Assembly (NCBI GenBank): GCA_004352715.1
Contig: SCFE01000115.1
Location: 648,557 to 712,556 of the forward strand
Origin: Hofstenia miamia
Lineage: Eukaryota > Xenacoelomorpha > Acoela
Reading direction: 5' to 3'
DNA length: 64,000 bases
Shown: one piece after another, positions 1 to 12,539 of the stretch
Layout of the letters: each line of letters begins with the position of its first letter
Position numbering within the stretch: the stretch's first letter is position 1
Position numbers and translations under genes: made by a program
The notes under the pieces: generated by a model
Databases searched by the model: none
Seen by the model: the letters and a program-made list of their open reading frames with translations, nothing else
What the model was told of the DNA's origin: nothing

Positions 1-27
1 TGCTCTCCTAGCACTTTTCTAGTTTTT
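1..27 (+). repeat. 3' tail of a dispersed repeat (same tail as 56631-56657)
   Basis: The first bases (GCTCTCCTAGCACTTTTCTAG) closely resemble the end of the repeat at 56447-56657 (GCTCTCCGAGTGCTTTTCTAG). Only the tail lies in the window, so the assignment rests on about 20 bases. Confidence 0.45.
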
Positions 28-1439
28 GTATGCAGTATGGCTGCTGTAATAAATTGCATTGGAATGAAATATGTACTCTTTTTACCAAAGATAAGTTGGT
101 TGCATTGAATGAGGTNAATCCGAGATTATAAAACGCTTCGGGATTTTTCTTTTGAGCCGCCTAAAATATATATATATATAATAACAATGCTAGAAAACAA
201 TTACAAACGAATTTGCTTACAGTCAGGTTAAGGAACAGTCTACGAGAAGTAAAGTATAAGTAATGAATGTCTTTTGATAATGGTAGCGCGATACAAACTA
301 CTATTTTATTATTGTAATGCGATGTATTACTCGTTTCTAATTTATTGTATTATATTACAGTAACACGTTATATTTGTTTTCGAAAGAGAAATTCAAAATA
401 GAAAATCACAAAGAAACAATACTTTGCCGAGCAAATTGCAAGCAAACCCTCCACTGAAAAGATCAGAACTCTAGATATGTAAGCTATATTCAATCCCTAA
501 TGCTATCAATGGGAACAAGTTATTTATGATAAGGAAACTACAATAACAAAAGTTATTCTAAAACACAAACTTGCCGCACAAACTATTGACAGCAGGTGAA
601 AGATATAAACCTAATTGTTAATAATCAATGAGATATAGCTGCTTCTCAATTCTTCAACATATGGGATTCCACCATTAGAAAAATATATTTGAAATTATAG
701 TGTTATTTTGAAATATGAGGATCTATATCTCCTTTCACATTGTAATTTTTTGGAAATTCTCTGATCAAAACGATCCTTGTAATGAAAAAATCACTTATGT
801 TTTAAAGTTGTTTCTCAAATTGAAAAATTAGATACGATTCTGAGTATTATCTCATTTTTTGTTTGGTTTATTCCTATGATTTTGGAATTTTCTCAAACTG
901 TATAATCAATAAAATTGTCACTTTTCCGAGGCAATGTACCTTTTCAGGTTTCTTCAACTGATTTAGTTAAAAATATATTTGAAAAAACAATTTAAAAATT
1001 AAGACCTGAGACAAAATGTTAAGAACACATTTTTGCACTATTTTGACAGCTCATAAAAGAATCTGCCATGTGAATTAATACTGAATATAATATGTCCAGA
1101 GAGAAACCTCGATAAATTTATTGTAAGCCTGCTTTGATGAAGAAAAGAGGTGAAATATATTTTTTCAGTATCAATCGATTTGTATTAACTTATCACTAGT
1201 AAACCTGCTTTTTATCAAATTGAAATATGCGAAAATTAATCTTTGTTTAACTACAAAAAAGACAAAATTGTCAGAGTATGGCTATTTTCAAAAACTTCCC
1301 TCAAAATTATCAGTGTTTGACAACAAAAAAGATTCAAGTCCAATTATAATAGATCAATTTGTGATCAATATTGTACATGTATACTTAAATTAAAGGATGC
1401 TTCAAGGATTACAAACCATGAACAAAAAGTGTAATTTAC
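28..1439. other. No gene recognised; downstream of a SEL1L3-like exon
   Basis: AT-rich sequence with a single N at 115 and a short (TA)n run near 164-180. It follows the donor site of the exon at 1440-1939 on the minus strand, so it should be intron; I could not find the next exon of that gene here. Confidence 0.5.
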
Positions 1440-1939
1440 CTTAAAATAATAAGATGCAGCCATTTGTAAATCTCTGCTTCCAGAACAGCCGTACCAATGG
1501 AAATCTCCAAGTTTATTAAATGCTCTAGGATGAGGATCATTTGAGAACAAGGACATGTTATAATATTTCCTTGTACAATCAGATTCAACATTGCTCGAAA
1601 TCTGTTGATCAAAGTCTTCCTCACATATGTAACCAAGATTATAACATGCAGTTTCTTGGCCAGTTTCTGCAGCCATAGCATAATAGACGACCGCTGTTGA
1701 ATATTCTTTACTTAAGTATGCGCTTAGGCCTTCACGCATAATTCGGCCTAAAACCGGGCTCATTTCGGCTACCCATCTTGCAAATATATTTGCAGATTTT
1801 ATGTTGGGAATTAAGTTTGCTTCTCCAATGCTGAGACCATTTGAAAGAGCAATTGCAGAGTCTATCTGTCCAAGAGCAGCTCCTTTAATAAATAACTCAT
1901 AAGCTTTAATGGTGTTCCTCTTTTCATTGGGGATTAGTC
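1440..1939 (-). CDS. SEL1L3: SEL1L3-like protein, exon encoding C-terminal SEL1 repeats
   Basis: This exon encodes about 166 residues of Sel1/TPR-like helical repeats. On the minus strand it begins after an acceptor (TTCTTTAG) at 1939 and ends at 1440 with donor AAG|GTAAAT, phase 0. Its first two bases complete the glycine codon left by the exon ending at 5403, giving a seamless join. Motifs such as ARWVAEM, REGLSAYL, YYAMAAETG, NLGYICEE and RKYYNMS follow the order I know from the C-terminal half of vertebrate SEL1L3. The family is a poorly characterised set of membrane or secretory proteins related to the SEL1L adaptor. Any ERAD role is inference. The terminal exon(s), with any membrane segment, are not seen. 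Confidence 0.88.
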
Positions 1940-2659
1940 CTAAAGAATATATTAATTTCATATTTACAGTTCATCAATATTGAGATATTGGCCACGGAAA
2001 GAGTGTCCGTCTAAGGTCATGGCCTGACCTTCAAATGTTAAATTTGGCGGGTAATATTTTCAAAAATGGCATCCAAGTACTATTGCAATGACATTGTAAA
2101 GAATGAAGAAACAAAATAGGAAAATGAAATTCGGATACGGTATTTTGGCAAACGTCTACTTCATTATACGAAACACAATTTTCTAAATTTGGATTAAATA
2201 TTGTAAGAAAGTACAGGAAGATTATTCGCACTGTAATAGGTCATAGAGAAGATTATTGGTTGTGACCATGGCGTACTTTACTACTAGTGAAGTGCGTCAT
2301 GGTTGTGACTAAAATATTCACTGTTTGTTCCATATTAAATTTTATGCGCGGGTAAATAACATTGTTTGTTTGCAAATTATTTTAATCACAACCAATTATC
2401 TCAGAAATTCCGCGCGGAAATAATCCTAGGGAAACACTTATCGTGTAGATAGGGCTTTAAACTATGTAGAATAGCCTGAGCTTGATGTTCATTTACAAAC
2501 TATATAATGAAACCAGTATTCATACTGAGAACACTGATAAAGAATTGGGCCACTTATTTACCATCTGCTCCGTTGGTGGGATAACATAAGAAAAGCCAAG
2601 TAATCTTGTATTGAAGTAACTTAATAACAAAAGAAATTCCTAAGATATCAAGATGATGA

Positions 2660-2870
2660 AAATCTATATGTATCATAGGTTAGTTATCTTAGCATCCAAC
2701 AAATATGTTAACCATTTAGACTGCTAAGTATAATATAGTTAGTTATTTCAAGCATTTATTTCTGNAAATCTATATGTATCATAGGTTAGTTATCTTAGCA
2801 TCCAACAAATATGTTAACCATTTAGACTGCTAAGTATAGTATAGTTAGTTATTTCAAGCATTTATTTCTG
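2660..2870. repeat. 105-bp direct duplication across a single N
   Basis: 2660-2764 and 2766-2870 are the same 105 bases with one visible difference, separated by one N at 2765. This looks like an unmerged contig overlap or two alleles rather than a biological tandem repeat. Confidence 0.85.
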
Positions 2871-2871
2871 C

Positions 2872-3512
2872 TATTCATATGAATTCTTAGTAAAATCACC
2901 ATATTTTGGAGATTAAAAATTTTTTGTGTATTTCAAATGTAAACATGCTAATCAATAAATCTCTATGAATGAATTTTCAAAAGGTTGGGTATCCGTAAGT
3001 TAAAGGCAGTTTCATTTGATTCTTTTGTAAAAAATAATACGGTCCATAGCTCAAAAATTGGCTGACAAGTCATTTCAATGATCATATTAAAATAATCAGC
3101 GGAAAATTCTGTAGAAGACAGNAAAAAATTTTAGTTTTCAACACAAAACATATCCGAATTTAAATAAGTATTCTAACAATAAACAAACATAAACTTAAAA
3201 AATATTTATATTTTTTAATGCGAACAGAAAATTTTAAGTGCTTTAACACTNNNNNNNNNNNNTATTCATATGAATTCTTAGTAAAATCACCATATTTTGG
3301 AGATTAAAAATTTTTTGTGTATTTCAAATGTAAACATGCTAATCAATAAATCTCTATGAATGAATTTTCAAAAGGTTGGGTATCCGTAAGTTAAAGGCAG
3401 TTTCATTTGATTCTTTTGTAAAAAATAATACGGTCCATAGCTCAAAAATTGGCTGACAAGTCATTTCAATGATCATATTAAAATAATCAGCGGAAAATTC
3501 TGTAGAAGACAG
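2872..3512. repeat. 250-bp direct duplication flanking N joins
   Basis: 2872-3121 is repeated at 3263-3512. Between them lie a single N (3122), 128 unique bases and a 12-N gap (3251-3262). The pattern suggests a small contig wedged between two copies of the same contig end. Confidence 0.85.
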
Positions 3513-5402
3513 TGCAACAAAGTCAACAGTCCGGTGCGGTTCGCGCCTGTACTTTAGATGTCGGAATGGACTTGCTTGAGGTGGTATTGAATTGTAAATT
3601 GGACTTACAGCTAGTTAGAAAATTTCAACAGTTTTTAATCAAGCACGTCAATAGCACTTCTATAATGATTGTAGCTATGAGAAACGGAATCCTATAAATT
3701 TGTAAGTTCTTTACAAAGTTTTTCTTATATACATATGGATTAAATATTTTATTTACGCTTCTATAGAATAAATATTATTAACAGGATACATCATTGTTGA
3801 AATATAAAAATATGTATGATGTCAACAAAATGTTGACGGACGTCCTAATAAGGGTAAAGACACCTGTTAAGGCTATGGACTTTACATTCAATCTCAAAAC
3901 TTTTAAATGAGCAATCTCAAATATGTTTCTTCTTTTCACGGTACAAGAAATTGCAGACTTGCGCTTTTATACGCGAGTCAAAGATATTAAATCCAGTTTG
4001 TAAGGGCTCAAGTAGTGACGTTTGTGTACAAATATGAAAACGATTGAAGCTGAACTAATCCCTCGAAGGGGCATCAGCTATGTTAAAGGCACCCATTTAA
4101 TAATAAATTTTTTTATAAAATACAATAATAATTAGCGCCTTAGATAGTTCGAAGACGTTGTACTGAAGAGTACGGTCTTTCTTCTGCATTCATGTATGTA
4201 GATTTAAATGTACTATTGTTTGAGACTTAACATCAGCATTTTGACAGGAATTCTTAGATAATGATTATAAATTTCAAAGGAACAATAAATTGTCAAGAAA
4301 AATATAAATGAAATATTTGAAGTTTTGCATTGTGACATGACTTGGAAATGCAAAACAATTGATTGAATTATGTATACGTTACTAAAAAAATTGATCATCA
4401 AGCCCAGAATTGAGAGTGCCATTTAACTGAGCCCCATCTGTGGTGAACTTAAAAATATAGTTTTCTACTGGTGCCTAAAGAGCAGAGTTTTTGTAAATTT
4501 TCTCATTTTGCAAGCCAATAGAAGAAATCATCATAACTACATTTCCACTAAGGCGTCAATCAAAAATGAATGCATTGAAATACCCAAAACCAAATATGTG
4601 GAAGTATATCCTTGCAAGGTGGGATATCTTGAGCAAATTCTTTGACAAATAACAAGAGTACTTTGTGGAGTTCTGCAGGACTGTCTAATCCCTTTTGGTA
4701 AAACAAACTTTAGAATTTATTTTTTCGAAATTCAATGCTTGACATCTTTTAAAATTGTCACATACATAGCTCCTAGAACAGTAGAAGTTTCGAGCTGCTA
4801 ACCCCTGTGGCATTGAATCACTATTATTGAATGCATTTTTCGGTTTTGCAACCCCTTGCCTTGAAAATTCCTGAGTGATTCTCAATTTTCTTATCTTTAT
4901 TCCGTTCATAATAAGTGTAGAGCCAAAATATATAATTTGAAAAATTTACCACGAAACCTTCTATGTATGCTAATTCGACAATAAATATATATACTTAGGT
5001 ATTATTGATACCATTGGTAGCAACTTATAAACTATTGCCTACCAAGCAATCCTAATTCTTTTCACCATTTATTATAGTCACAAAAACCTGACCACTAACG
5101 TGTAATCAAAAATCAAACCTTATCAATAGTTTGCAAAGTGTTCTTCCTTGTTGACTTTTATTAACTAACTATTTTATCATTGTTTCTCAGGTTTGTGTTA
5201 TTGGTTTTGTATATAGTGACATTAGATCTTGGTGCAATTCTATGATTATAGATTACATATACAAACCTTTCAAAATTAAAAAACTATAGTTCCATGAGCT
5301 TATATGATTTTTGCTAAATATAAGTAAAAGCATTGACATTAATATTATGATGTTACTATTTTAATTTAACACACATGCTTTAACATTACTAAGAAAAACT
5401 AC

Positions 5403-5772
5403 CTGACATGTACATGTGGCCGAGATTATGAATTGCATCGGGTACGTTGTACCTTGCAGCCTTTTCAAGATATTGCTTTGCTTCGGCATATTCTTTCTTT
5501 TCATAGTGCATCCATCCCAGTGCAGCCCATGCGTTAGGATTTCCTTGGTCTGCCGATTGCTTTAATATTTGAGAAGCCTTGGTCTTGTCTTGCTTTGTTC
5601 CTTGACCTCGAAGTACAGACACTCCATAGTCATATAGAGCTTGTTTGTTTCCTGTTTCTGCCAATTCCTTATAGTAATTAACTGCCAGCTTAAGATTCCT
5701 CTCAACTCCTTGCCTTCCCCAGAACAGCATCTTGCTTAAGATCTCTTTAGCATCATTGGCACCCTGATTGGC
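5403..5772 (-). CDS. SEL1L3: SEL1L3-like protein, middle SEL1-repeat exon
   Basis: The exon encodes 123 residues plus one base. It starts in phase 0 after acceptor TGATTTAG and ends TCAG|GTAGTT, phase 1. Visible repeats include KMLFWGRQGVERN, LYDYGVSVLRGQG, AWAALGWMHYEKKEY and AIHNLGHMYMSG, the alternating small/aromatic pattern of Sel1 repeats (A-x-x-x-L-G, then G-x-G). The segment MLFWG-x-QGV followed by DYG-V--GQG is characteristic of SEL1L3 rather than SEL1L or SEL1L2, from my memory of the family. Both ends join in phase to the exons at 8188 and 1939. Confidence 0.92.
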
Positions 5773-6479
5773 CTAAATCAAATCTGTACATTAGCATCTA
5801 AAGAATTCATTCATATAATAATAAAATAACTACCAAATTGCAGAAAATAGTAAGCTGATTTAATAAAAAATATAGATTTAAGTGTAACTAAACATGCTAT
5901 GGCACATCTGTTTTTCAAATTTAACAAAACCACAGCAGAAGAGTTTAATTTTTTCATCGCATTTGTGTCTGTGCCTATATATTTTTCTTATTGTAAAATG
6001 TAAATTATTTAACTTGCTGAAATTTAAACTCAACCTATTTCATCAGATATTTTAAGTAGATTTTGACTGTAGCGTTTGATCTTAGTAGGCTATTGATTAT
6101 TTCCCTGTCAAGAGACAAACTACAAAAATTTTAATTATTAACCAGTATCAGCCTCCCTCTGTTGAAGCAAATTCAAACCATTCTTATTCGACGCTTGGTA
6201 ACCAAATTTACCAAAATGAAATCAAATCAAAGGAACATAAATGATAGAAGGCAGTCACCAGGTCGTGATCATTACCCAAATTGAATTCAGAAGTTCATTT
6301 GCAAAAATATTAGGTTAATGGACCAATGGCCAATTGCGAAGAAGATTTGGAAACTTCTGTATAAATAGGGGCCACAAAATAAGAGATGCTCATTCCAGCA
6401 GTCAGCCACAAAGGTAGTACAGAGCTCAGTCAGATATGTTTTCGAATTTGCTGATGAAATTGTGTTGGTGATTGCGGTA

Positions 6480-7290
6480 AAGTTGTTGTCAAGTTGTTCT
6501 TCATGGCGTCCATCCTGAGGGGGAGGGCGAGGAAGATTTATCACCCCCACAAATTTTGATTTAATTATGATTATCGCCCCAAAATATAAATAAATTTAAG
6601 ACAGTGCGCTGGATATAGCACAATATACACCATAAACGATTTTCTACATAAAATCTTGTACTATTAGGATTTTTTTCTAAAATGCTACGGACTGTAACTG
6701 AAAAATATGACAATCTAGAAAAATTGCAGTTACCTCTAAAACGAAAATTTACCGCACGTTTTTAAGTCTGTTTCATCCATACCAAATGATTCGACTCTTG
6801 CATTTTACCTTCGCAAGGTTGCTTTTGACTTTCTTGATTGTCTCAACAATTCAGTTTGTGAACAATTATCATTTGAGCAAAACCAAGATCTTCAAAATTA
6901 TAGAATCTTTGAAGAATGCTTCTAAGTGGTGAAGTGACTGATGCTTATTTAGCACAACAACATTTTCTCAATCTCTTCAAATTGAAAGTGCAGTTGCTGC
7001 TTTTTCTGAATCAGAAACAAGGTCTAAATTTATATAATGCGCAGTTTGCTTATCAAATTCTTGTTCCAGGGGTTCGCACACTTTTCCAAATGCGCTTAAG
7101 CTGCTGAAGTGGTGCTTGTGACGCCAGTTTCATACTGTGAAGCTGAACGCTCCTTTTCAGCCATAGCAAGCTTAATTATATTGCAGTGTGTTTTGCACAT
7201 CAAGACATTCTAGACTCAGTTAAAGTCGATGATTTGATAATTTCATATATTAACAACCCTGAAACAAAAAGAAAATTATATGGTAAACCA
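6480..7290 (+). pseudogene. Decayed hAT transposase, C-terminal dimerisation region
   Basis: In the plus strand around 7110-7290, read across frameshifts, are PVSYCEAERSFSA followed by DILDSVKVDDLIISYI and NPETKRKLYG. The ERSFSA box followed by an acidic D-x-L-I helix is the hAT C-terminal dimerisation signature of ZMYM/BED-type hAT transposases. An upstream open stretch at 6916-7107 probably belongs to the same remnant. Stops and frameshifts rule out function. A C-rich/G-rich patch at 6512-6550 may be an element end. Confidence 0.65.
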
Positions 7291-7527
7291 TAAATTTCGA
7301 TTTTTTATTTTCATTTGATCTTCTAGTACAGCATACATTGTATGTTTTATTTCATTTTCATGGTTTTGTATTAAGTTTGTATTAACATAAAATCATATAC
7401 CCCAATCAACAAAATAATTTGATACCACTGCCCAAAATTATAGTGCCTATCAAAATATAATTTTCTCACATAACGATAAAGTACAGGATAAATTCTTTAT
7501 TATGAAGATTTAAATATTCAATATATA

Positions 7528-7710
7528 CAGGGTGGACAAAAGTAAGGCAATATTTTTAACTTTTGGCTTACGATAGACAGGGAGTAATTAAAAGATAGTT
7601 AAAAGATAATTGTTCACTGGGTTTTACTCGTAATAGTCTAACAATTAATATATTATAACGGATCACATCAATACTTCTCTAAAATTTTACCTGCATTTTT
7701 ATCCACCCTG
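7528..7710. mobile_element. 183-bp MITE with Tc1/mariner-like inverted ends
   Basis: The left end reads CAGGGTGGACAAAA and the right end TTTTATCCACCCTG, inverted with one mismatch over 14 bases. The left end is preceded by TA, the Tc1/mariner target; the right-hand TA is not preserved. There is no coding capacity. Confidence 0.65.
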
Positions 7711-7963
7711 TTGTTAATTTCTCAGATATTTATTAAAAACATTAAATTTCAAAAAATTTTCACACATCACTATAATAAAACAGCAAAATGCTGTTGCTTT
7801 TGACCAAAATTAACTGTATTGTTCTGATTTTAAACCTGATTTAAGCGATTTAAGAGATTCAAACGTTACCTCGAATGATTTAACATAAATTTTGGCTGAA
7901 GGCTTCCGCAGGCAAAAGCTCGTCTTACTATTCAAGAAAATTTTTCATCTACTGAGTACTCTT

Positions 7964-8108
7964 ATATATATATATANNNNNNNNNNNNNNNNNNNNNNNN
8001 NNNNNNNNNNNNNNNNNNNNNNNNNNNNNNNNNNNNNNNNNNNNNNNNNNNNNNNNNNNNNNNNNNNNNNNNNNNNNNNNNNNNNNNNNNNNNNNNNNNN
8101 NNNNNNNN

Positions 8109-8141
<33 letters not shown>
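7964..8141. repeat. (TA)n microsatellite with assembly gap
   Basis: TA repeats flank N bases at 7977-8108. The gap is most simply an unresolved TA array. Confidence 0.9.
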
Positions 8142-8144
<3 letters not shown>

Positions 8145-8187
8145 GATTCAAATAATACTTCCTATAATAATTTAAGTAACAACATAC

Positions 8188-9896
8188 CTGGAACTTCAAC
8201 CAATCAACATAATCACTATCTTCACCTTTTTGAAATTGCAAAGCTTCTTTTTCCGAAAGTCTCACCTGCTCTGTCATTAAGTCCTTAGTGTCATGTTTTT
8301 CCCGATCGGTTCTATACAAAAAGGCTGCTTCCGAATAATATCGGAAACTAACTTCCATGTCTTTTGGGTAGTTGTTCAAACCATATAAATGCTTATGTCC
8401 AAGGGCTAAAAGTGCCAATTGATTGCTATGTAATGCGCTGTGCAACGCGAACATCAATGCATGCGTCTCTAGCACATGTGTTCCGATGCCATTTAGTAAG
8501 ATGACATATATCATGTATGCAGCGAGTGAGTTATCCAGACAAGCCGCTTGAACTAAATTGTTGGTTACTTGTTCAATCTTCTCCATGCCCATTCCAATAG
8601 AAGACAACGTTTTTGAATAAAGCAAGCTACCAGCTGTTCTTAATTCTATCGTTTTTTCAGGGTTTAGAAGAAGGCTCTTAAGAATTTCAAGCAGCAATTT
8701 TTGTTTATGTGGGAACTTGGGTTTGCGTAAGCAAAACCTCATTAGCTTAAATGATTCGAATAACGAATTTGGGCAAGAATGACTATGGAAGTAGTTTATT
8801 CTTTGTTGTGCATCATAGTAAATATAATTTGCAATGTTTTCTTTCAATGCAATGCATTTGTTATCAAAGAAATGCGAACGTAAGTTTGAAACCATCTTAC
8901 CATTGAAGAACAAATCTTTTTTGAATCCTTGAATTACAGATTTGAATGGCAGTATTGTAACATTTGAAATGTAGCCTTGTATTGATTTAAACAAGTATGA
9001 ACCACCAATCACCAAAAAGTAGTTTCCCATTGTATGAATTACAAATTTTTTTGAGTATTCGTATCTGGTCTGCATTGCATATTCTTTTGAATCTAGGACT
9101 GTAACACGCAAGTAGCTGAAGTTCACATCAAATGTTAGTTGTAGATAGATCCATATATGTGTTGGAATACTCCAGTCAGTTTGCCAAGCCATTTTCCTTC
9201 CTTGAGTTGTTTGAACTTCAACAAATAATTTGTTCTTCTTGTTTATAAATAACAGGGGGGACTTTAAGTTAATATTGTTATCAATGCTGTGAAAAATTGA
9301 GCACCAATGCTGACTACAGTTTTCTGTCAAATAAATATAGGCGTTGAAGGTAAATTTCGATGTATTTTCTCGTGCTTGCCTTTTCAACTCTTTGTGTTTA
9401 GGTAATTTAATATGTTTACGCACACCATAAAAATTTTCACTAAATGCTATTGGAATTGACAGCCACGTAATAATATCGTGATCTTTCTTACATTTTGGAA
9501 TTATTGATATACTTCTTGAATATTTAAGTTTTCCAAATATAGTAAAGCAAATGTTTGGTTTCTTAAATTTTCTGGAATAAACTGGAAGCACAGGAATATG
9601 ATGTTTATTTATGTTGAAGCTGATATTTCTTCCTCTATCGTTGTCAAGCAAAAATGTTCTTAAAATAACGTAATAAGATGAAGAATATGTTTTATGAACA
9701 CTATCGACATTGTAGATTAATGAATCCGAAAACTTCAAATTAATTGCAAATTTGGTTGAGATATTTGCACATTTCCAAATGTTTCTGAGTAAAACTGTTG
9801 TGTCCTCAGCTTGAGATGATACTTCCAGAACCACGTATAAGTTGGGTTTTTGGGATGGACATCGCAACACTAGCTTCATGTCCTTCACCAACTTAT
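8188..9896 (-). CDS. SEL1L3: SEL1L3-like protein, large N-terminal exon
   Basis: The exon encodes 569 residues between acceptor CATTTAG (exon from 9896, phase 1) and donor CAG|GTATGT at 8188 (phase 0). The first two thirds are a beta-rich, LamG/concanavalin-like region, with a stretch around WIYLQLTFDVNFSYLRVTV typical of such sandwiches. The C-terminal third is Sel1-repeat-like, with ALLALGHKHLYGLNNYPKD then FRYYSEAA. The final residues, VDWLKFQ, join in phase to ANQGANDAKEIL of the next exon, as in SEL1L3. A start codon and signal peptide must lie in an upstream exon I could not find; the internal Met at about 9879 is unlikely to be the start. Total visible protein is about 860 residues, against roughly 1,100 in the vertebrate family. 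Confidence 0.85.
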
Positions 9897-10894
9897 CTAA
9901 ATGCTCTTTTGGTTACATGTAAAGTAGGAAATTATATATTATCATTGATGCTTCTGTGTTTTAAGCTGAATTTCTTAATGACATAAGCTATCAAAATTGA
10001 TAACAGGTAAACATTAACGAAGAGTCTATTTAATGATACCAGGAGAGGTGGCCCGCAGCCAGTTGTCTAAGAAAAATTATGACCAAAGAATGAGAATTTT
10101 GCCTTTGAAAAATAGCTTTCCAATGTGGGTTTTGAGATATTAAAGTTAATTTTTTGTTTCTAAAGGGACGAAATCTTGTTTGTGTAATTCTTTTGGTTTT
10201 TTAGTTTTCAAAATCAAAGAAACCTACTATAAATAATAGAATAAATAACGAAATTCATCTGACACCAGTTGAATTTTTTCAAAATTTTGCACTAATACAA
10301 TCCGGACATATATTAAAGGACGACGCTATAAGTGAACGGCATATATTCGGATGTGACACAAACTGAATATGGATCATGCCTTACAAGACATAAAGTATGA
10401 TGATTGAAGCTTCAGGGAGAAATAGTATAGGCATATGTCACAAACATTTAACAGGCATAGTGACAGTAGACAATAATCAGAAAGTAAACACAGATAAAAA
10501 TATAGAGAACAAAAAATGAAAGTTGATTGTCATTGAGAGTTGGCAGAGGATATAGAAAATTGTATCCTAAGTATATACCTATATAATATATACTTGTCAA
10601 GCTTAGCATATATTTAATGTAGTTGCGTATATTTTGTCAACTAATTAAATCTTAGATTGCAAGAACAATTGATATACTGGTAGTAATAATCGGGTCACAT
10701 TTTTATTTGTTCGACGAAAATGTTGAAGAATATGGCTAATCTCACAATGAAGATAGTGCAATTTAATAACTACAATAGTCTTATCTTCTTTTCTATATAG
10801 TAAATCTGCTATGCTTGTTTAAATTATATTCTAGTATATAATCAATAAAGCTTCAAAAATATGGATATGATCTACGCATACGTTTTTAGCCTAT
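9897..10894. other. No gene recognised
   Basis: AT-rich sequence immediately upstream of the large SEL1L3-like exon, presumably intron. I see no convincing exon. Confidence 0.5.
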
Positions 10895-11158
10895 CATTAT
10901 ACGAAATATTTCTTACTACGAAATATTTTTGTCGCGCGATGGCGTATAAATATTGATTTTTCGTGCTACCTTAATAAATGACATAAAAAATATTTTTAGC
11001 AATTGTTCTAAATTGACCTGCATTTTTATACCCTCAACAAATTTAGAGCAATTGCTAAAAATATTTTTAATGCCATGTATTAAGATAGCACGCGAAATCA
11101 ATTTTCGTACGCCAGTACGCGACAGAAATATTTGTAGCAAGAAATATTTCGTGTAATG
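10895..11158. mobile_element. 264-bp foldback (long palindrome) element
   Basis: The left arm from 10895 (CATTATACGAAATATTTCTT) is matched by the reverse complement of the right arm ending at 11158 (CATTACACGAAATATTTCTT). The arms run about 120 bases each with a loop near 11020-11038. The same inverted match continues through GTCGCG, CGTGCTA and TTTTTAGCAATTG. Because of the palindrome, both strands give near-identical short ORFs, which are not genes. Confidence 0.85.
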
Positions 11159-11289
11159 CGCATTGTTATATGGATGATAAACTTCACCTTCTTTTATATG
11201 TAAGAATTATCTTTAAAAACTATAAAACTTCAAATCAAATTTTAAAATTTTGAATTTAATACTATTCAAATTTTGAAATGAAAGTTTGA

Positions 11290-11985
11290 AAGGTATTCAA
11301 AATTTAAAAGCCCTGGTTATTTCACATCTAGATAGGGTTAGGTATGTCTCTAATCTTTGATTTAAAAAAAATTCTTTTCTTTGTTCAATATAGGGTAATT
11401 TCCAATATATTTGCTTCCGTTCATCTTTTATTACTTGGTTACGTACTATACTATTTGAAGTTAATGTTTTGTCAACGAATTTCTTTATTAATTTATGTCG
11501 ATAGCCACTTTGTTCTAAGATCGTATAAAGATTTGATATTGAATCAATAAAATTGTTATAATTCGAAAATATTTCCATAATTCTATCTAGGAAGCACTGT
11601 ATTGTATTTGTTTTACATTAGATGTCGCAGTATGATTGGAATAGAACATTTAGGTCAGTATTAGTAGGTTTTCTGTACATTCTAGTTTCATAGTGGTCTT
11701 TGAAAACTTTTATCGCTATGTCAAGAAATTTAATGAAATATAGGATTTTTCTACTGTACATTTCAATTCTTCTAGACAGTTATTCAGGAAACTGGTGAAT
11801 ATGTCTATATCATTTGGATCTTCAAACATTGTAGAAATGTCGTCTATGTAACGAAATTATAATTTTGTCATTGTTGAAAGCGATTGAATTTTTTTATAAA
11901 ATATCCATTGCAAACATGCCTATTAGGGCTTAATAGAGAGCCCATTGCAATGCCATCTATTTGTTCGTGGATGTCGTTTTTATAT
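11290..11985 (-). pseudogene. Decayed Penelope-like reverse transcriptase fragment
   Basis: On the minus strand, near 11985-11920, the reading is DIHEQIDGIAMGSLLSP, matching the conserved QIDGIAMGSPLSP block of Penelope-like and related RTs. Further along, with stops and frameshifts, come the remnant of a catalytic Asp-Asp region (about 11850-11810), a stretch rich in Thr and Lys, and an open end at 11297-11578. The 5' part is lost in the adjacent N gap. The product is not functional. Confidence 0.65.
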
Positions 11986-12539
11986 ATATATATATATANN
12001 NNNNNNNNNNNNNNNNNNNNNNNNNNNNNNNNNNNNNNNNNNNNNNNNNNNNNNNNNNNNNNNNNNNNNNNNNNNNNNNNNNNNNNNNNNNNNNNNNNNN
12101 NNNNNNNNNNNNNNNNNNNNNNNNNNNNNNNNNNNNNNNNNNNNNNNNNNNNNNNNNNNNNNNNNNNNNNNNNNNNNNNNNNNNNNNNNNNNNNNNNNNN
12201 NNNNNNNNNNNNNNNNNNNNNNNNNNNNNNNNNNNNNNNNNNNNNNNNNNNNNNNNNNNNNNNNNNNNNNNNNNNNNNNNNNNNNNNNNNNNNNNNNNNN
12301 NNNNNNNNNNNNNNNNNNNNNNNNNNNNNNNNNNNNNNNNNNNNNNNNNNNNNNNNNNNNNNNNNNNNNNNNNNNNNNNNNNNNNNNNNNNNNNNNNNNN
12401 NNNNNNNNNNNNNNNNNNNNNNNNNNNNNNNNNNNNNNNNNNNNNNNNNNNNNNNNNNNNNNNNNNNNNNNNNNNNNNNNNNNNNNNNNNNNNNNNNNNN
12501 NNNNNNNNNNNNNNNNNNNNNNNNNNATATATATATATA
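11981..12539. repeat. (TA)n microsatellite with assembly gap
   Basis: TA repeats on both sides of N bases at 11999-12526. Confidence 0.9.

Larger units (their letters stand above)
1940..5402 (-). other. Intron of the SEL1L3-like gene
   Basis: Bounded by donor CAG|GTAGTT at 5403/5402 and the acceptor at 1940. It contains duplicated blocks at single-N joins (2660-3512). A short open frame at 3512-3697 on the plus strand begins right after the second duplicated copy and is not recognisable. I see no other gene in it. Confidence 0.6.
5773..8187 (-). other. Intron of the SEL1L3-like gene
   Basis: Bounded by donor CAG|GTATGT (8188/8187) and the acceptor next to 5772. It carries a decayed hAT transposase on the opposite strand, a short inverted-repeat element (7528-7710) and a gapped (TA)n array. 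Confidence 0.7.

Noticed and set aside
3512-3697. Plus-strand ORF after the 3512 junction
   Set aside because: Coding-like but begins at an assembly-copy boundary and matches nothing I know; too weak to list as a gene.
4685-4909. Minus-strand ORF in the SEL1L3-like intron containing QGVAKP
   Set aside because: The flanking exons join in phase without it, and the resemblance to a Sel1 repeat is only a few residues.
10916-11156. Two similar ORFs on opposite strands (MLQIFLSRTG... and MIFRATLIND...)
   Set aside because: They are the two strands of the foldback element; their resemblance comes from the palindrome.
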